DNA of 41,080 nucleotides from Nitrospirota bacterium. GTDB taxonomy: Bacteria; Nitrospirota; Nitrospiria; Nitrospirales; Nitrospiraceae. The DNA lies in the NCBI GenBank assembly GCA_002737345.1, contig NSIK01000001.1, forward strand, positions 8,421-49,500, in the 5' to 3' direction. Below, one piece after another: positions 1 through 7,372 of this stretch. The notes below the pieces were generated by a model, which searched no databases, was not told where the DNA came from, and saw only the letters and a program-made list of their open reading frames with translations. Both the position numbers and the translations under genes were made by a program. Each line of letters starts with the position of its first letter. Within the stretch, counting starts at the first letter, position 1.

Positions 1-93
1 GCCTTCCCGGTCGTCAAGGACGTGTTGCGCCGTTATGTCGCTGACGTCACGCGAGGGGCCTTCCAGGTGCATGTCGCGACATTGTCTGATTGA
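1..93 (+). CDS. C-terminal end of an unidentified protein (partial)
   Basis: The window opens inside a reading frame that ends with TGA at 91-93. Only 30 residues are visible (AFPVVKDVLRRYVADVTRG and onward, ending TLSD). This is too little to identify a family. It is read towards the minus-strand gene that ends at 116, so the two are convergent, only 22 nt apart. No obvious terminator hairpin is seen between them. The open frame from base 1 and the composition suggest a real gene end, but this is not proven. Confidence 0.4.
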   Translation, partial: AFPVVKDVLRRYVADVTRGAFQVHVATLSD

Positions 94-115
94 TTGACGA
101 CGGGCGCCGCTTCCA

Positions 116-430
116 TTAATTGAGCGTGGGAATCGTGAGCAGCGGCAGGCTCCGGCCTTCGCCGTCATGCAGAAAACGAAACCCTTCTGCCTCCGTATAG
201 TCGACCGTCACACCGCCCATCCGCGGTCCGCTCTGCCGGTCCACCGCGATCGTCAGGCCATCGATCGGCTGCACGTCGTCGCCAGGATGACTGTCTTCTT
301 CCAACGTGATGCTGAAGCTCAATCGTGACTCATCCAGATCGCGCACGGTAATTCTGACGACCGGATCTTCAGGATGTTCGCGTTGAATCGCTTTCAGTTT
401 CGCAATGGCGGACACAGTAATGGCAATCAT
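116..430 (-). CDS. HesB/IscA-fold protein without the Fe-S cysteines
   Basis: A 104-aa protein beginning MIAITVSAIAKLKAIQ. Its layout follows the HesB/IscA/ErpA (A-type carrier) fold: an N-terminal helix, a 'VVRITVRDLD' strand, a middle acidic stretch (DVQPIDGLTIAVD), then 'GGVTVDYTEAEGFRF'. True A-type carriers bind Fe-S clusters through three conserved cysteines. This protein has no cysteine at all, so classical cluster carriage is unlikely. The start at 430 was chosen because ATG (430-428) overlaps the TGA stop (429-427) of the upstream toxin gene, an ATGA junction typical of translational coupling. A longer reading up to 511 would run antisense-like through the toxin frame and is not favoured. 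It is the last gene of a three-gene unit with an antitoxin and a toxin. Function unknown; the fold call is by pattern recognition only. Confidence 0.65.
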   Translation of the reverse strand: MIAITVSAIAKLKAIQREHPEDPVVRITVRDLDESRLSFSITLEEDSHPGDDVQPIDGLTIAVDRQSGPRMGGVTVDYTEAEGFRFLHDGEGRSLPLLTIPTLN

Positions 431-690
431 GAGCCAAGTTCTTTCTGGCTGACGATATGGTGAATGTCGAGCAGGTGATCCTCGCGATCGATGGAATAGA
501 AAATCCGCCAATTTTCGACGGCATATTTGAAGAGGCCTGTGAGGTCAGGTGCAATGGGTTCGTGGCGTAAGTTCTCGACGTTTGAGGCAAGCCACTTAGT
601 CTTGTCGAACAGCCGCTGAGCCAGGACCGAATCGAGGCCTGCAAGGTCTTGGAGGATAGTCGGGCGATAGGCGAGGCGATACCAGCCCAT
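427..690 (-). CDS. RelE/ParE-superfamily toxin of a type II toxin-antitoxin pair
   Basis: An 87-aa protein (MGWYRLAYRPTILQDLAG...). It has the size and order of a RelE/ParE toxin: a first strand (WYRLAYRPTILQDL), two helices (LDSVLAQRLFDKTKWLASN), then the core 'LTGLFKYAVENWRIFYSID' and a final strand 'LLDIHHIVSQKEL'. The 'WRIFYSI' strand followed by D/H-rich strands is characteristic. Family members either cut mRNA in the ribosome (RelE) or inhibit gyrase (ParE); the sequence alone does not decide. The gene starts 6 nt after the stop of the small antitoxin-like gene, and its stop overlaps the start of the HesB-fold gene. A missing C-terminal catalytic residue cannot be excluded. Confidence 0.8.
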   Translation of the reverse strand: MGWYRLAYRPTILQDLAGLDSVLAQRLFDKTKWLASNVENLRHEPIAPDLTGLFKYAVENWRIFYSIDREDHLLDIHHIVSQKELGS

Positions 691-696
691 GGGTTT

Positions 697-903
697 CTAC
701 CAGCGCAGTCCGAGCTGGTCCGCAAGGTCTTCCCCGGACAGCCGCTCTGTATTGGATAACGAGGCTTTCAGTTTGGTGCGTAGCCCCTCGCCTAGCTGGA
801 GTCCGAGGTCCGGGTCGCCCAGCAACTCGCGCAGGCGATCGTCGACGATCCCGCGCACCAGGTCTTTTAGTTGCTCCGGCGACAGAGAGGAGAGTTCCAT
901 CAT
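697..903 (-). CDS. Antitoxin-like small protein
   Basis: A 68-aa charged protein starting MMELSSLSPEQLKDLVRGIV, with 'DDRLRELLGDPDLGLQLGEGLRTKL' in the middle and ending 'EDLADQLGLRW'. It lies directly before a RelE/ParE toxin gene (6 nt gap), the usual antitoxin-first order. The helical, acidic character and the 'ELLGDPD' motif resemble antitoxins of RelE-type pairs that I have seen annotated in Nitrospira and cyanobacteria; this is a recollection, not a search. There is no strong ribosome-binding site at 903. An upstream in-frame ATG at 939 would add 12 residues (MHFSPLHRYPLI) that do not look like protein core, so the MMEL start is preferred. Confidence 0.65.
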   Translation of the reverse strand: MMELSSLSPEQLKDLVRGIVDDRLRELLGDPDLGLQLGEGLRTKLKASLSNTERLSGEDLADQLGLRW

Positions 904-1610
904 GATAAGAGGATACCGATGCAAGGGGCTGAAATGCAACTTACGCGATGGCGCCTATTGCAGGCCTGCTGCTGGCTGGAGCGGTTGGATCGTGCGGTTC
1001 AGGGGGGCTGGATAGGGCGGGAAGTCGCCAGAAGCTCGATGCCGATGTCGACGGACTCGGATCAGCGCCCCGTGGCCTTTTCGCGTGACCATCTCGATCA
1101 CGCTGCGCCGATAGGTGCTGCGGCATGAGGATTCCCTGGCTAGGTCGCTGCTGAAAGGCTATCCGCGACCGGGAGAATGTCAACGCAATCCGCCTGCGTA
1201 GCAGGGTTCTGGCGGATATATTCGCGGGGTGCTCCGTCCATGAACAGCAAGGGGTAGATGCGAATCGCACGCCGCGAAAAAATACCGGTAGCAGGGGAGT
1301 GGCCTAACCCTCCGGCAAGTTTGGAAAGGGGCGCTGGACTGTGGTACATATTCCCTCGTTTTCAGGGGCTGGAATTGGTCGCTAGGCCTGTCTCTTTTTC
1401 GCTGCGTTGTTTCGAGCAGGACCGTTTCATGGAATCGCATAGAGGATTGGAGCGATGACACCATTGTCAATTTTGCGAGGAGTCGGTTCCAGTTGCCTGC
1501 GGTTCTGTCGGTTCATGGGTGCACCGGTCAATGCCGCGCCGCCTGTCTCTGCCGAGCATGTGGCGGTGCGGGCGGGTAAGGTGGGGCAGCTCCCCCAGCA
1601 GCCGTAGCAG
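904..1610. other. Intergenic stretch without a convincing gene
   Basis: About 700 bp between the toxin-antitoxin unit and mutY. Open frames exist on both strands (for example minus 1140-1349, plus 1258-1458, plus 1455-1607), but none has a good ribosome-binding site and a recognisable protein pattern together. Some short minus-strand stretches read like protein in different frames (around 1140-1265 and around 960-1130), which is what a decayed gene would give. No tRNA, rRNA or long repeat was recognised here. Confidence 0.5.
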
Positions 1611-2291
1611 ATGAAGAAGGGCCCGAAGAAGCCGCTCCGGCTCGATCCCGCCTCGAAGCGTCGTTTTCAGACGCGGCTGTTGAAGTGGTATGCCACGCAT
1701 GGCCGCGATCTGCCTTGGCGCAAGACATCCGATCCCTACCACATTTTGGTGTCTGAAATGATGTTGCAGCAGACTCAGGTCGATCGGGTGATTCCGAAGT
1801 ACCATGAGTTCCTCGACCGCTATCCCAGTTTCGAGGAGCTGGCCGATGCGCGGGTATCGGATGTGAAGAAGACCTGGTATCCGCTCGGCTACAATATCAG
1901 GCCTGAGCGGCTGCATAGCATCGCCTGCGAGACGGTGGAACGGTATGGCGGCCAGCTGCCGAGCGATGCGGCAGAGCTGCTGTCCTTTAAGGGAATCGGA
2001 CGCTATACGGCCGGCGCGATCCGGTCCTTTGCCTTCAACGAGGATGCGCCGATATTGGATACAAACGTGAGTAGGGTCCTGCACCGGGTGTTCGTGGCCA
2101 AGGGCGATCCCAAGACGCAGAAGCCGAAACTCTGGCAATTGTCGGAAGCCTTGATCCCGCGTGGGAAAGGCTACGACTTCAATCAGGCGATTATGGACTT
2201 TGGGGCGACCTGTTGCTCGGCGAGAAATCCATCGTGCCAGGAATGTCCGATGAAGTCCTTCTGCAAAACCTACCCCTTCGTTCGGAAATAG
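1611..2291 (+). CDS. mutY: A/G-specific adenine DNA glycosylase, short form
   Basis: A 226-aa base-excision repair enzyme that removes adenine mispaired with 8-oxoguanine. The catalytic glutamate lies in 'VSEMMLQQTQV' (E49). The helix-hairpin-helix region is 'LLSFKGIGRYTAGAI' (about 123-137), followed by the catalytic aspartate in 'PILDTNVSRVL' (D150). A C-X6-C-X2-C-X5-C cluster (C202, C209, C212, C218) binds a 4Fe-4S cluster. An in-frame TAG two codons upstream (1605-1607) fixes the ATG at 1611 as the earliest start. The protein stops just after the Fe-S loop, so it lacks the MutT-like C-terminal domain of about 120 residues that classical MutY uses to read 8-oxoG. The next gene is a free-standing Nudix protein 17 nt downstream. 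The motif 'WYPLGYNIRPERLH' is a variant of the usual MutY LGYY segment. Confidence 0.93.
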   Translation: MKKGPKKPLRLDPASKRRFQTRLLKWYATHGRDLPWRKTSDPYHILVSEMMLQQTQVDRVIPKYHEFLDRYPSFEELADARVSDVKKTWYPLGYNIRPERLHSIACETVERYGGQLPSDAAELLSFKGIGRYTAGAIRSFAFNEDAPILDTNVSRVLHRVFVAKGDPKTQKPKLWQLSEALIPRGKGYDFNQAIMDFGATCCSARNPSCQECPMKSFCKTYPFVRK

Positions 2292-2308
2292 CCGGAGCAT
2301 CGGGCGCT

Positions 2309-2701
2309 ATGAAAGTCGTTGAAGTCGCGGCAGGTCTGGTCTATCGTGAAGGCCGGTACTTGATCGCCAAACGGAAAACTGACGTGCACTTGGCGGGCTT
2401 CTGGGAATTCCCTGGCGGCAAGCGCGAGCCGGGAGAAACCTTCGAAGAATGTCTGGGGCGGGAGTTGTTCGAGGAGCTAAATATCCGTATCGGCACGCCG
2501 GTGCCGTTCCAGGTCGTTCGGTACCAATATCCTGAGAAAATCGTGGAGCTGCATTTCTTCCGGTGCGGGATCGAATCCGGTCAGGCCACGGCAGTCGATT
2601 GTGCAGAGATTCGATGGGTCTGGCCGCACGAGCTGGAGGACTTTGAGTTTCCGCCAGCGGACCGCCCGATCCTTGAGGCGTTGCGGAGGCAGTCTGTATG
2701 A
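2309..2701 (+). CDS. mutT: Nudix hydrolase, MutT-type (8-oxo-dGTP pyrophosphatase-like)
   Basis: A 130-aa Nudix protein beginning MKVVEVAAGLVYREGRYLIA. The Nudix box runs from G37 to I59: G-x5-E43-x7-R51-E52-L-x-E55-E56-x-N-I, with asparagine in place of the usual final glycine. The catalytic glutamates are all present. Residues before it (KRKTDVHLAGFWEFPGGK) match the MutT pattern, in which the enzyme clears 8-oxo-dGTP from the nucleotide pool. The start at 2309 was preferred over one at 2213, which would overlap mutY by 79 nt and add residues without family resemblance. It sits 17 nt after mutY, and its TGA overlaps the next ATG (ATGA at 2698-2701). It could instead supply in trans the MutT-like domain that MutY lacks; that is inference. 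Confidence 0.88.
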   Translation: MKVVEVAAGLVYREGRYLIAKRKTDVHLAGFWEFPGGKREPGETFEECLGRELFEELNIRIGTPVPFQVVRYQYPEKIVELHFFRCGIESGQATAVDCAEIRWVWPHELEDFEFPPADRPILEALRRQSV

Positions 2702-3411
2702 AAGTCGTCCTGGACATTGAAACGATTCAAGCGCCTCGAGAGGAATGGGCGCGTCTCGCGGGCAAGCTGCCACCCAGCGACAACTCGGTTCCGGCCGGGG
2801 ACCACGATTTGTTTGCGGCAGGGGCCGCCGATGAGCAACGACGAGTCGAGGATGAGCAGTATGCGAAGTCCTCGTTTGACGGCACGTTCAGCCGGATCGT
2901 CTGTATCGGCTTCTTGGAATTCTCCGACCAGCTCGAGCCTCGCGGTGCAGTGGCCTGGTATGGTGGAAATGAGCGGGAGTTGCTGCAGCAATTCTGGAAT
3001 CGTTTGGCGCAGAGCCGCCCGTCGCTTTTTATCACCCATAACGGTCTGGGGTTCGATCTGCCATTCATTAAGAAGCGGTCGATGATCCATCAGGTCAAGC
3101 CGAGTTTGGACATCAACCTTGCCAAATTCAGAACGGAGCCGGTCTACGATACGATGGCGGTCTGGAGCAATTGGGATACGCGGGGGTGGGTGAAACTTGA
3201 TGTGCTGGCGCGAGCGTTGAACGTTGAAACTAAATCGGGAAGTGGATCGCAAGTGGCTGAGATGTGGGCGAAGGGGCAGGGGCCTGAGTTGGCTCGGTAC
3301 TGCCTGCAAGATACCTATGTAACCTATGCCTGCTATTCTCGGATGACCTTTCGGCAGCCTCTCTCGAGCGATGTAGTCTTGCTCCACCCGGAGTTGCTAG
3401 ACGTGGGGTGA
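2698..3411 (+). CDS. Predicted 3'-5' exonuclease related to the PolB exonuclease domain
   Basis: A 237-aa DEDD-type nuclease. ExoI motif: 'VVLDIET' (D6, E8). ExoII region: 'LFITHNGLGFDLPFI' with the conserved N and D. ExoIII: 'LARYCLQDTYVTYACY', with D and a following Y, suggesting the DEDDy subclass. The segment 'FSRIVCIGFLEF' between ExoI and ExoII is typical of the stand-alone family related to the exonuclease domain of family B polymerases (Pfam DNA_pol_B_exo2). It is translationally coupled to the Nudix gene (ATGA overlap), so mutY, the Nudix gene and this nuclease probably form a repair operon. Its substrate is unknown. The start is fixed by the overlap. Confidence 0.85.
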   Translation: MKVVLDIETIQAPREEWARLAGKLPPSDNSVPAGDHDLFAAGAADEQRRVEDEQYAKSSFDGTFSRIVCIGFLEFSDQLEPRGAVAWYGGNERELLQQFWNRLAQSRPSLFITHNGLGFDLPFIKKRSMIHQVKPSLDINLAKFRTEPVYDTMAVWSNWDTRGWVKLDVLARALNVETKSGSGSQVAEMWAKGQGPELARYCLQDTYVTYACYSRMTFRQPLSSDVVLLHPELLDVG

Positions 3412-3548
3412 GTGGCGTAGCGCGGCTTGGTGACTTTCGCCTGTTTCTTTTTTGTGCCGGGTTATCGGATACCTTGCCGGCACGGCCAGTTTGGCAGGGG
3501 CTACGGCAATCTGCGCACCTGGGTGAGGCGGCGCCACAGTGAGCAGGA

Positions 3549-3566
3549 CCGCTCCATCTGGAGCGG
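3549..3566. other. Small perfect hairpin in the exonuclease-miaB gap
   Basis: CCGCTCC (3549-3555), ATCT loop, GGAGCGG (3560-3566) is a perfect 7-bp inverted repeat in the 231-bp gap between the convergent exonuclease and miaB genes. No T-run directly follows on either strand, so it is at best a weak terminator. Nothing else recognisable lies in 3412-3642. Confidence 0.3.
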
Positions 3567-3642
3567 CAAATCTCGTGCAGCGATGTTCGTTTTTTGGGGA
3601 AAACCAGACAGAAATGGGGTTGGGTAACGGGCTGATGCCGCG

Positions 3643-5013
3643 TTAAGACACTGGCGGCGGCTCAGCGTAGAGGGTTGTGGAGGAGGCGTCATAGATGGCG
3701 AGCGAGAGGAGCTCCCCCGGGTGCGAGGGGACGGCTTGCTTGTCCCAGATGACGGTAATGTTCCCGTCGCTTTTCCCCATGCCCTGGGCTGCCGATCGCT
3801 TGGCGTCCCCTTCGACTAAGATGGGCAGCACGGCGTTGAGATATTCCCGATTGCGCGCATAGGAAATATTCCGCTGGAGGTCGAAGAGTCTGGTGACCCG
3901 TTCGGTCTTCACCGCTTCGGACACATCGTCGGGAAACTTGCGGGCGGCGATGGTGTTCTTCCGCTCGGAATATTTGAAGATAAAGGCCGAGTGAAATCGC
4001 ATCTCCTCGACAAGCCGGTAAGTCTCCTCAAAGTCCTCGGGGCGCTCTCCCGCAAAGCCGCAAATGATGTCAGTGCTAAGGACGATGTTCGCCCTCAGGG
4101 CCTGGATGCGGTGGACCAAGGCGCGATACTCGCGAATGGTATAGGCGCGATTCATCAATCCGAGGATCCGGTCGCTGCCCGATTGAAGCGGCAAGTGAAT
4201 TTGTTTGCAGATATGGGGATGGGATACGACGGCTTCCAGCAACGGCATGGGGAAATCTTTGGGGTGCGGGGACGTGAAGCGCACCCGCTCGATGCCCTGC
4301 ACATCTGCGACGGCCAGGATCAAGCGCGCAAAATCCCAATCGCCGAACCGGTAGGAGTTCACGTTTTGTCCAAGAAGCGTGATCTGTTTGAAGCCTTGCT
4401 CGGCGATCTTGCGCGCTTCCAGAATAATGCCCTCCGCGTCGCGGGAGCGCTCACGCCCTCGCGTATAGGGGACCACACAGAAGCTGCAGAAGTTGTCGCA
4501 GCCCCGCATGACGGCGATCCAGGCATTCACCCCGTCATGTCTGTCCGGCACCACATCGTGGTAGGTCTCATATTCCGAGAGGTCGACAGCGAGTCCCTTC
4601 TGGTCCAACCCTTCTTCCTGTGCGAGCAGGGCAGTGCGGATCAACATCGGCAGCTGGCGATAGGAGTCAGGGCCTGCCAGGACATCGACCAGCGGCTGGA
4701 TCTCCGTAAGCTCTTCTTTCAGGTTTTGGGCCATGCAGCCTAAGACGCCGACGACCAAGGGGCGCTGCCGTTTGATCTTCTTCAGTTCCGACAGGTGCTT
4801 ATAGACTTTATTATGGGCATTTTCGCGAATCGCGCAGGTGTTCATGAGAATGACGTCGGCTCGCTCCTGCTCCTCGGTAAAGACAAATCCGTCCTGCTTC
4901 ATAAGCGCGCGTACGAGTTCCGAATCGTACTCGTTCATCTGGCAGCCGAAGGTCTCAAGGTGGACGTGAGTCGGTGTGGCTGTGGCCTGTGTGGCGTGGG
5001 TGCGTTTGATCAT
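3643..5013 (-). CDS. miaB: tRNA-2-methylthio-N6-dimethylallyladenosine synthase
   Basis: A 456-aa radical-SAM methylthiotransferase that adds the 2-methylthio group to i6A37 of tRNAs reading U-starting codons. N-terminal cluster cysteines: C24 (ETFGCQMNEYDS), C60 (MNTCAIREN), C93 (LGCMAQ). Radical-SAM cysteines: C172, C176, C179 (RGCDNFCSFCVVPYTRGRE). A C-terminal TRAM domain covers roughly the last 70 residues. The order UPF0004-radical SAM-TRAM and the length match MiaB rather than the other family members RimO or MtaB. The ATG at 5013 gives MIKRTHATQ. In-frame ATGs exist upstream (5043, 5163), but they add residues without family resemblance, and a TATAAT lies at 5028-5023, just before the chosen start. 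No clear ribosome-binding site precedes 5013. The gene stands alone. Confidence 0.93.
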   Translation of the reverse strand: MIKRTHATQATATPTHVHLETFGCQMNEYDSELVRALMKQDGFVFTEEQERADVILMNTCAIRENAHNKVYKHLSELKKIKRQRPLVVGVLGCMAQNLKEELTEIQPLVDVLAGPDSYRQLPMLIRTALLAQEEGLDQKGLAVDLSEYETYHDVVPDRHDGVNAWIAVMRGCDNFCSFCVVPYTRGRERSRDAEGIILEARKIAEQGFKQITLLGQNVNSYRFGDWDFARLILAVADVQGIERVRFTSPHPKDFPMPLLEAVVSHPHICKQIHLPLQSGSDRILGLMNRAYTIREYRALVHRIQALRANIVLSTDIICGFAGERPEDFEETYRLVEEMRFHSAFIFKYSERKNTIAARKFPDDVSEAVKTERVTRLFDLQRNISYARNREYLNAVLPILVEGDAKRSAAQGMGKSDGNITVIWDKQAVPSHPGELLSLAIYDASSTTLYAEPPPVS

Positions 5014-5022
5014 GGCGGTGTC

Positions 5023-5052
5023 ATTATAGGAAGATCTTTCCATCAGGAGCAA
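5023..5052 (-). promoter_or_regulatory. Candidate miaB promoter, near-leaderless
   Basis: Read on the minus strand, TTGCTC (5052-5047) is followed after 18 nt by a perfect TATAAT (5028-5023). Transcription would begin about 7 nt later, some 3 nt before the ATG at 5013-5011. That would make the mRNA nearly leaderless, in line with the absence of a Shine-Dalgarno sequence. The -35 match is weak (3 of 6). Confidence 0.35.
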
Positions 5053-5128
5053 GGAGCGCAGCATTGCCATACTGGGCGCGTGGATTCGATTGAAGGCTCT
5101 TGGAGCCCATGGTAGGATCGCACGCATC

Positions 5129-5533
5129 ATGGCACCGTCGCGGTTTGCTGCCTCCATCCTCACGTGCGTTCTTCTTCTTCCACTGTCAGGAGGGTGGGCG
5201 AAGGACAGCCTTCCGGTTGAGCCGGATCTTGCGACCAGGATCGAGGAACATTACGATCAGGAGGCGCGGCTCTTCTTGATGTTGTATGCACTGCATGGCG
5301 ATGGCCATGTCGATTACGTCACAGGCCGAATTGTCCATGAATCTGCCAAGAATACCTACGGAAATCCTGTGTACAGGACTGAGGCCTATCCTTTGTTCTA
5401 CTGGTGGAATCATACGATGTACAACGATCCGGAGCAGGATGGCGTGAATGGCAATGAACGGGTCTATCAAGAAAATATGGACTTCGATCTGTCCCGCTAC
5501 AACTCCTGCGGGTTGAACGGGCAGCCCTGCTGA
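5129..5533 (+). CDS. Secreted or periplasmic protein of unknown function
   Basis: A 134-aa protein starting MAPSRFAASILTCVLLLPLSG, a clear signal peptide with probable cleavage after 'GGWA'. The mature part is about 110 residues: acidic near the start, aromatic-rich in the middle (YPLFYWWNHTMYNDPEQDG), ending 'YNSCGLNGQPC' with two cysteines that could form a disulfide. I recognise no family. The start at 5129 was chosen because it begins the signal peptide directly; an upstream ATG at 5090 would put 13 extra residues in front. The gene is divergent from miaB, with about 115 bp between the starts. Confidence 0.7.
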   Translation: MAPSRFAASILTCVLLLPLSGGWAKDSLPVEPDLATRIEEHYDQEARLFLMLYALHGDGHVDYVTGRIVHESAKNTYGNPVYRTEAYPLFYWWNHTMYNDPEQDGVNGNERVYQENMDFDLSRYNSCGLNGQPC

Positions 5534-5646
5534 TCCTCACACCGCCCCTCGTGCATCGACGATCCGTTCGAGTAATTTTAGAATGTCCTGAGCCCTCCGT
5601 TCGTTTCGATGCTATGCTACGGCCTCATGCGGACTGACAAGACTCG

Positions 5647-6915
5647 ATGAAACTTCCATCGCTCATCCAGACGCTTGCGAACCGGCGCATCGGTATCATG
5701 CTGCCCTTGGGGTTCGCCTCGGGGCTCCCACTGGCTCTCACGGCCGGTACGCTGCAGGCCTGGCTGACGGTCGCCGGGCTGGACTTGAAGACCATCGGCA
5801 TTTTTACGCTGGTCGGGCTTCCCTATGCGTTGAAATTTCTCTGGGCGCCGCTGATGGATCGCGTCGTGCCGCCCTGGCTGGGGCGTCGGCGGGGATGGAT
5901 GCTGCTGATGCAGCTCAGCGTTGCGATCGGGCTGGCTGCCATGGCCGTGACCGGCCCTGGTGATCGTCCGGAGATCCTCGGAATGGTGGCCCTGGTGGTA
6001 GCCTTTCTCTCTGCCTCACTCGACATCGTCTTCGACGCCTATCGCACTGATGTGCTATTGCGGCCTGAGCGGGGATTCGGCGCAGCGGTCTGGGTGAATG
6101 GCTACCGCTGCGCCTTGTTAATGGCGAGTGCCGGGGCCTTGCTGCTAGCCGGCCATATTGGATGGCAGAATACCTATTTGCTGCTGGCAGGGCTCATGGC
6201 GACAGGAGTCGTCACGATTTTTCTAAGCCCTGAACCGTCCGAGCCCTGTGCCACGCCTGCCAGCCTGGCTGAAGCAGTCGGTGGACCATTGAAGGAACTC
6301 TTTTCCCGTCCCGGAGTGTTGGGGCTGCTCGCGCTCATCGTCTTTTATAAAATAGGAGACGCAGTTGCTGCGTCTCTGCAAACGGCGTTTCTGATTGGGG
6401 GGCTGGGTTTCTCCGTCAGCGAGGTCGGGTATGTGAAGGGCCTGGGGCTCGCAGCTACCCTCATCGGCGCCTTGGCTGGGGGAGTCGCCATGGCTAAGCT
6501 TGGGATGGTTCGGTCGTTGTTGCTCTTCGGGCTTCTCCAAGCGGTCTCAAACTTGGGATTCATGTGGCTGGCCTGGATGGGGAAGAGCTACGCAGCGCTG
6601 ACTGCCTCGATTCTTATCGAGAATGTGACAGGGGGGATGGGCACGGCAGCGTTTGTCGCCTTGATTATGTCCCTATGCGACCATCGCTATACGGCAACCC
6701 AGTTCGCCCTGCTCTCGTCCCTCGAAGCGCTCGGTCGCGTGTTCTCCGGTCGCCCGTCAGCCGATTTGGTCGAGCTGGTCGGATGGGCGCAGTTCTTCTT
6801 CTGGTCTTTCCTAATTGCCCTGCCTGGTATCTGGCTGGTCTGGGCTCTCCGGGTGCAGCTGCACCAGGAGGCCGGCCGTGTTGTAACTACCGGAGCCGGT
6901 TCACTTGATCGATGA
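5647..6915 (+). CDS. ampG: AmpG-like MFS permease
   Basis: A 422-aa inner-membrane transporter of the major facilitator superfamily with about 12 hydrophobic segments. The start 'GIMLPLGFASGLPLALTAGTLQAWL' and the following 'FTLVGLPYALKFLWAPLMDR' are the hallmark pattern of AmpG, the importer of anhydromuropeptides for peptidoglycan recycling. The 'SLDIVFDAYRTDVL' segment in the fourth/fifth helix region also matches AmpG. Related AmpG-like proteins in non-enterobacteria may carry other substrates, so the exact substrate is inferred. The ATG at 5647 is used. The 3' end overlaps the end of the convergent gene at 6901 by 15 bp. Confidence 0.82.
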   Translation: MKLPSLIQTLANRRIGIMLPLGFASGLPLALTAGTLQAWLTVAGLDLKTIGIFTLVGLPYALKFLWAPLMDRVVPPWLGRRRGWMLLMQLSVAIGLAAMAVTGPGDRPEILGMVALVVAFLSASLDIVFDAYRTDVLLRPERGFGAAVWVNGYRCALLMASAGALLLAGHIGWQNTYLLLAGLMATGVVTIFLSPEPSEPCATPASLAEAVGGPLKELFSRPGVLGLLALIVFYKIGDAVAASLQTAFLIGGLGFSVSEVGYVKGLGLAATLIGALAGGVAMAKLGMVRSLLLFGLLQAVSNLGFMWLAWMGKSYAALTASILIENVTGGMGTAAFVALIMSLCDHRYTATQFALLSSLEALGRVFSGRPSADLVELVGWAQFFFWSFLIALPGIWLVWALRVQLHQEAGRVVTTGAGSLDR

Positions 6916-7206
6916 GGGCTGAATGCGCCGCTGGAGAAACAAGACAAACAGCATGAGGGTCGGAAGGGGTGCGAGGATAAAGGGGACGAGCCAGGCCCAG
7001 ACATTTTTCCCGCGCATTCTCGTTTGATCGATCATCCAGACGAAGACCCAGATAATCAAGCCGACATAGTTGAGCGCCATCCAGCGGGTCGTATGAATCT
7101 TGAGGCTGCTCGTGCTGTCCGGCGCTGCATTGAAGAGAAAAACGCCCAGCATGAGCATAAATAACCCCAGCAGAGTTGCGACAAGGCGTTTGCTCCAAAC
7201 AAACAT
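6901..7206 (-). CDS. Small three-helix membrane protein of unknown function
   Basis: A 101-aa protein starting MFVWSKRLVATLLGLFML. Three hydrophobic segments are visible at about residues 7-28, 43-59 and 70-93, the last followed by a basic tail (QRRIQPSS). The ATG at 7206 was chosen over an upstream in-frame start at 7260 because a strong ribosome-binding site, GGAGGAG, sits 9 nt before it. The stop overlaps the end of ampG by 15 bp on the opposite strand. No family recognised. Confidence 0.75.
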   Translation of the reverse strand: MFVWSKRLVATLLGLFMLMLGVFLFNAAPDSTSSLKIHTTRWMALNYVGLIIWVFVWMIDQTRMRGKNVWAWLVPFILAPLPTLMLFVLFLQRRIQPSSIK

Positions 7207-7372
7207 AGTGATTCTCCTCCTGCGGGCGATCTGAGCGGCATAATTGCCACAACAGGCCAATCGAGTGTAGGCTAGTCATGCGGCGCTTGTTTGTCAAAGA
7301 AAGATGCCATCCCTGCGTTCCCTCGGAGCCTGGGGCGCGTGCGGTTTGGCTTTAATCAATATAGGGATCAGG

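Noticed and set aside
1455-1607. A 50-codon plus-strand frame ending right before mutY
   Set aside because: It starts at an ATG with GGAG very close, but the peptide has low-complexity A/P/V content and no family pattern; chance frames of this size are common in GC-rich DNA.
1467-2300. Long minus-strand open frame (277 codons) across mutY
   Set aside because: It is the antisense shadow of mutY, which has all its catalytic and Fe-S residues; the minus product is Arg/His/Leu-rich with no domain.
3991-4743. 250-codon plus-strand frame inside miaB
   Set aside because: Antisense of miaB; its reading mirrors conserved codons and shows no domain.
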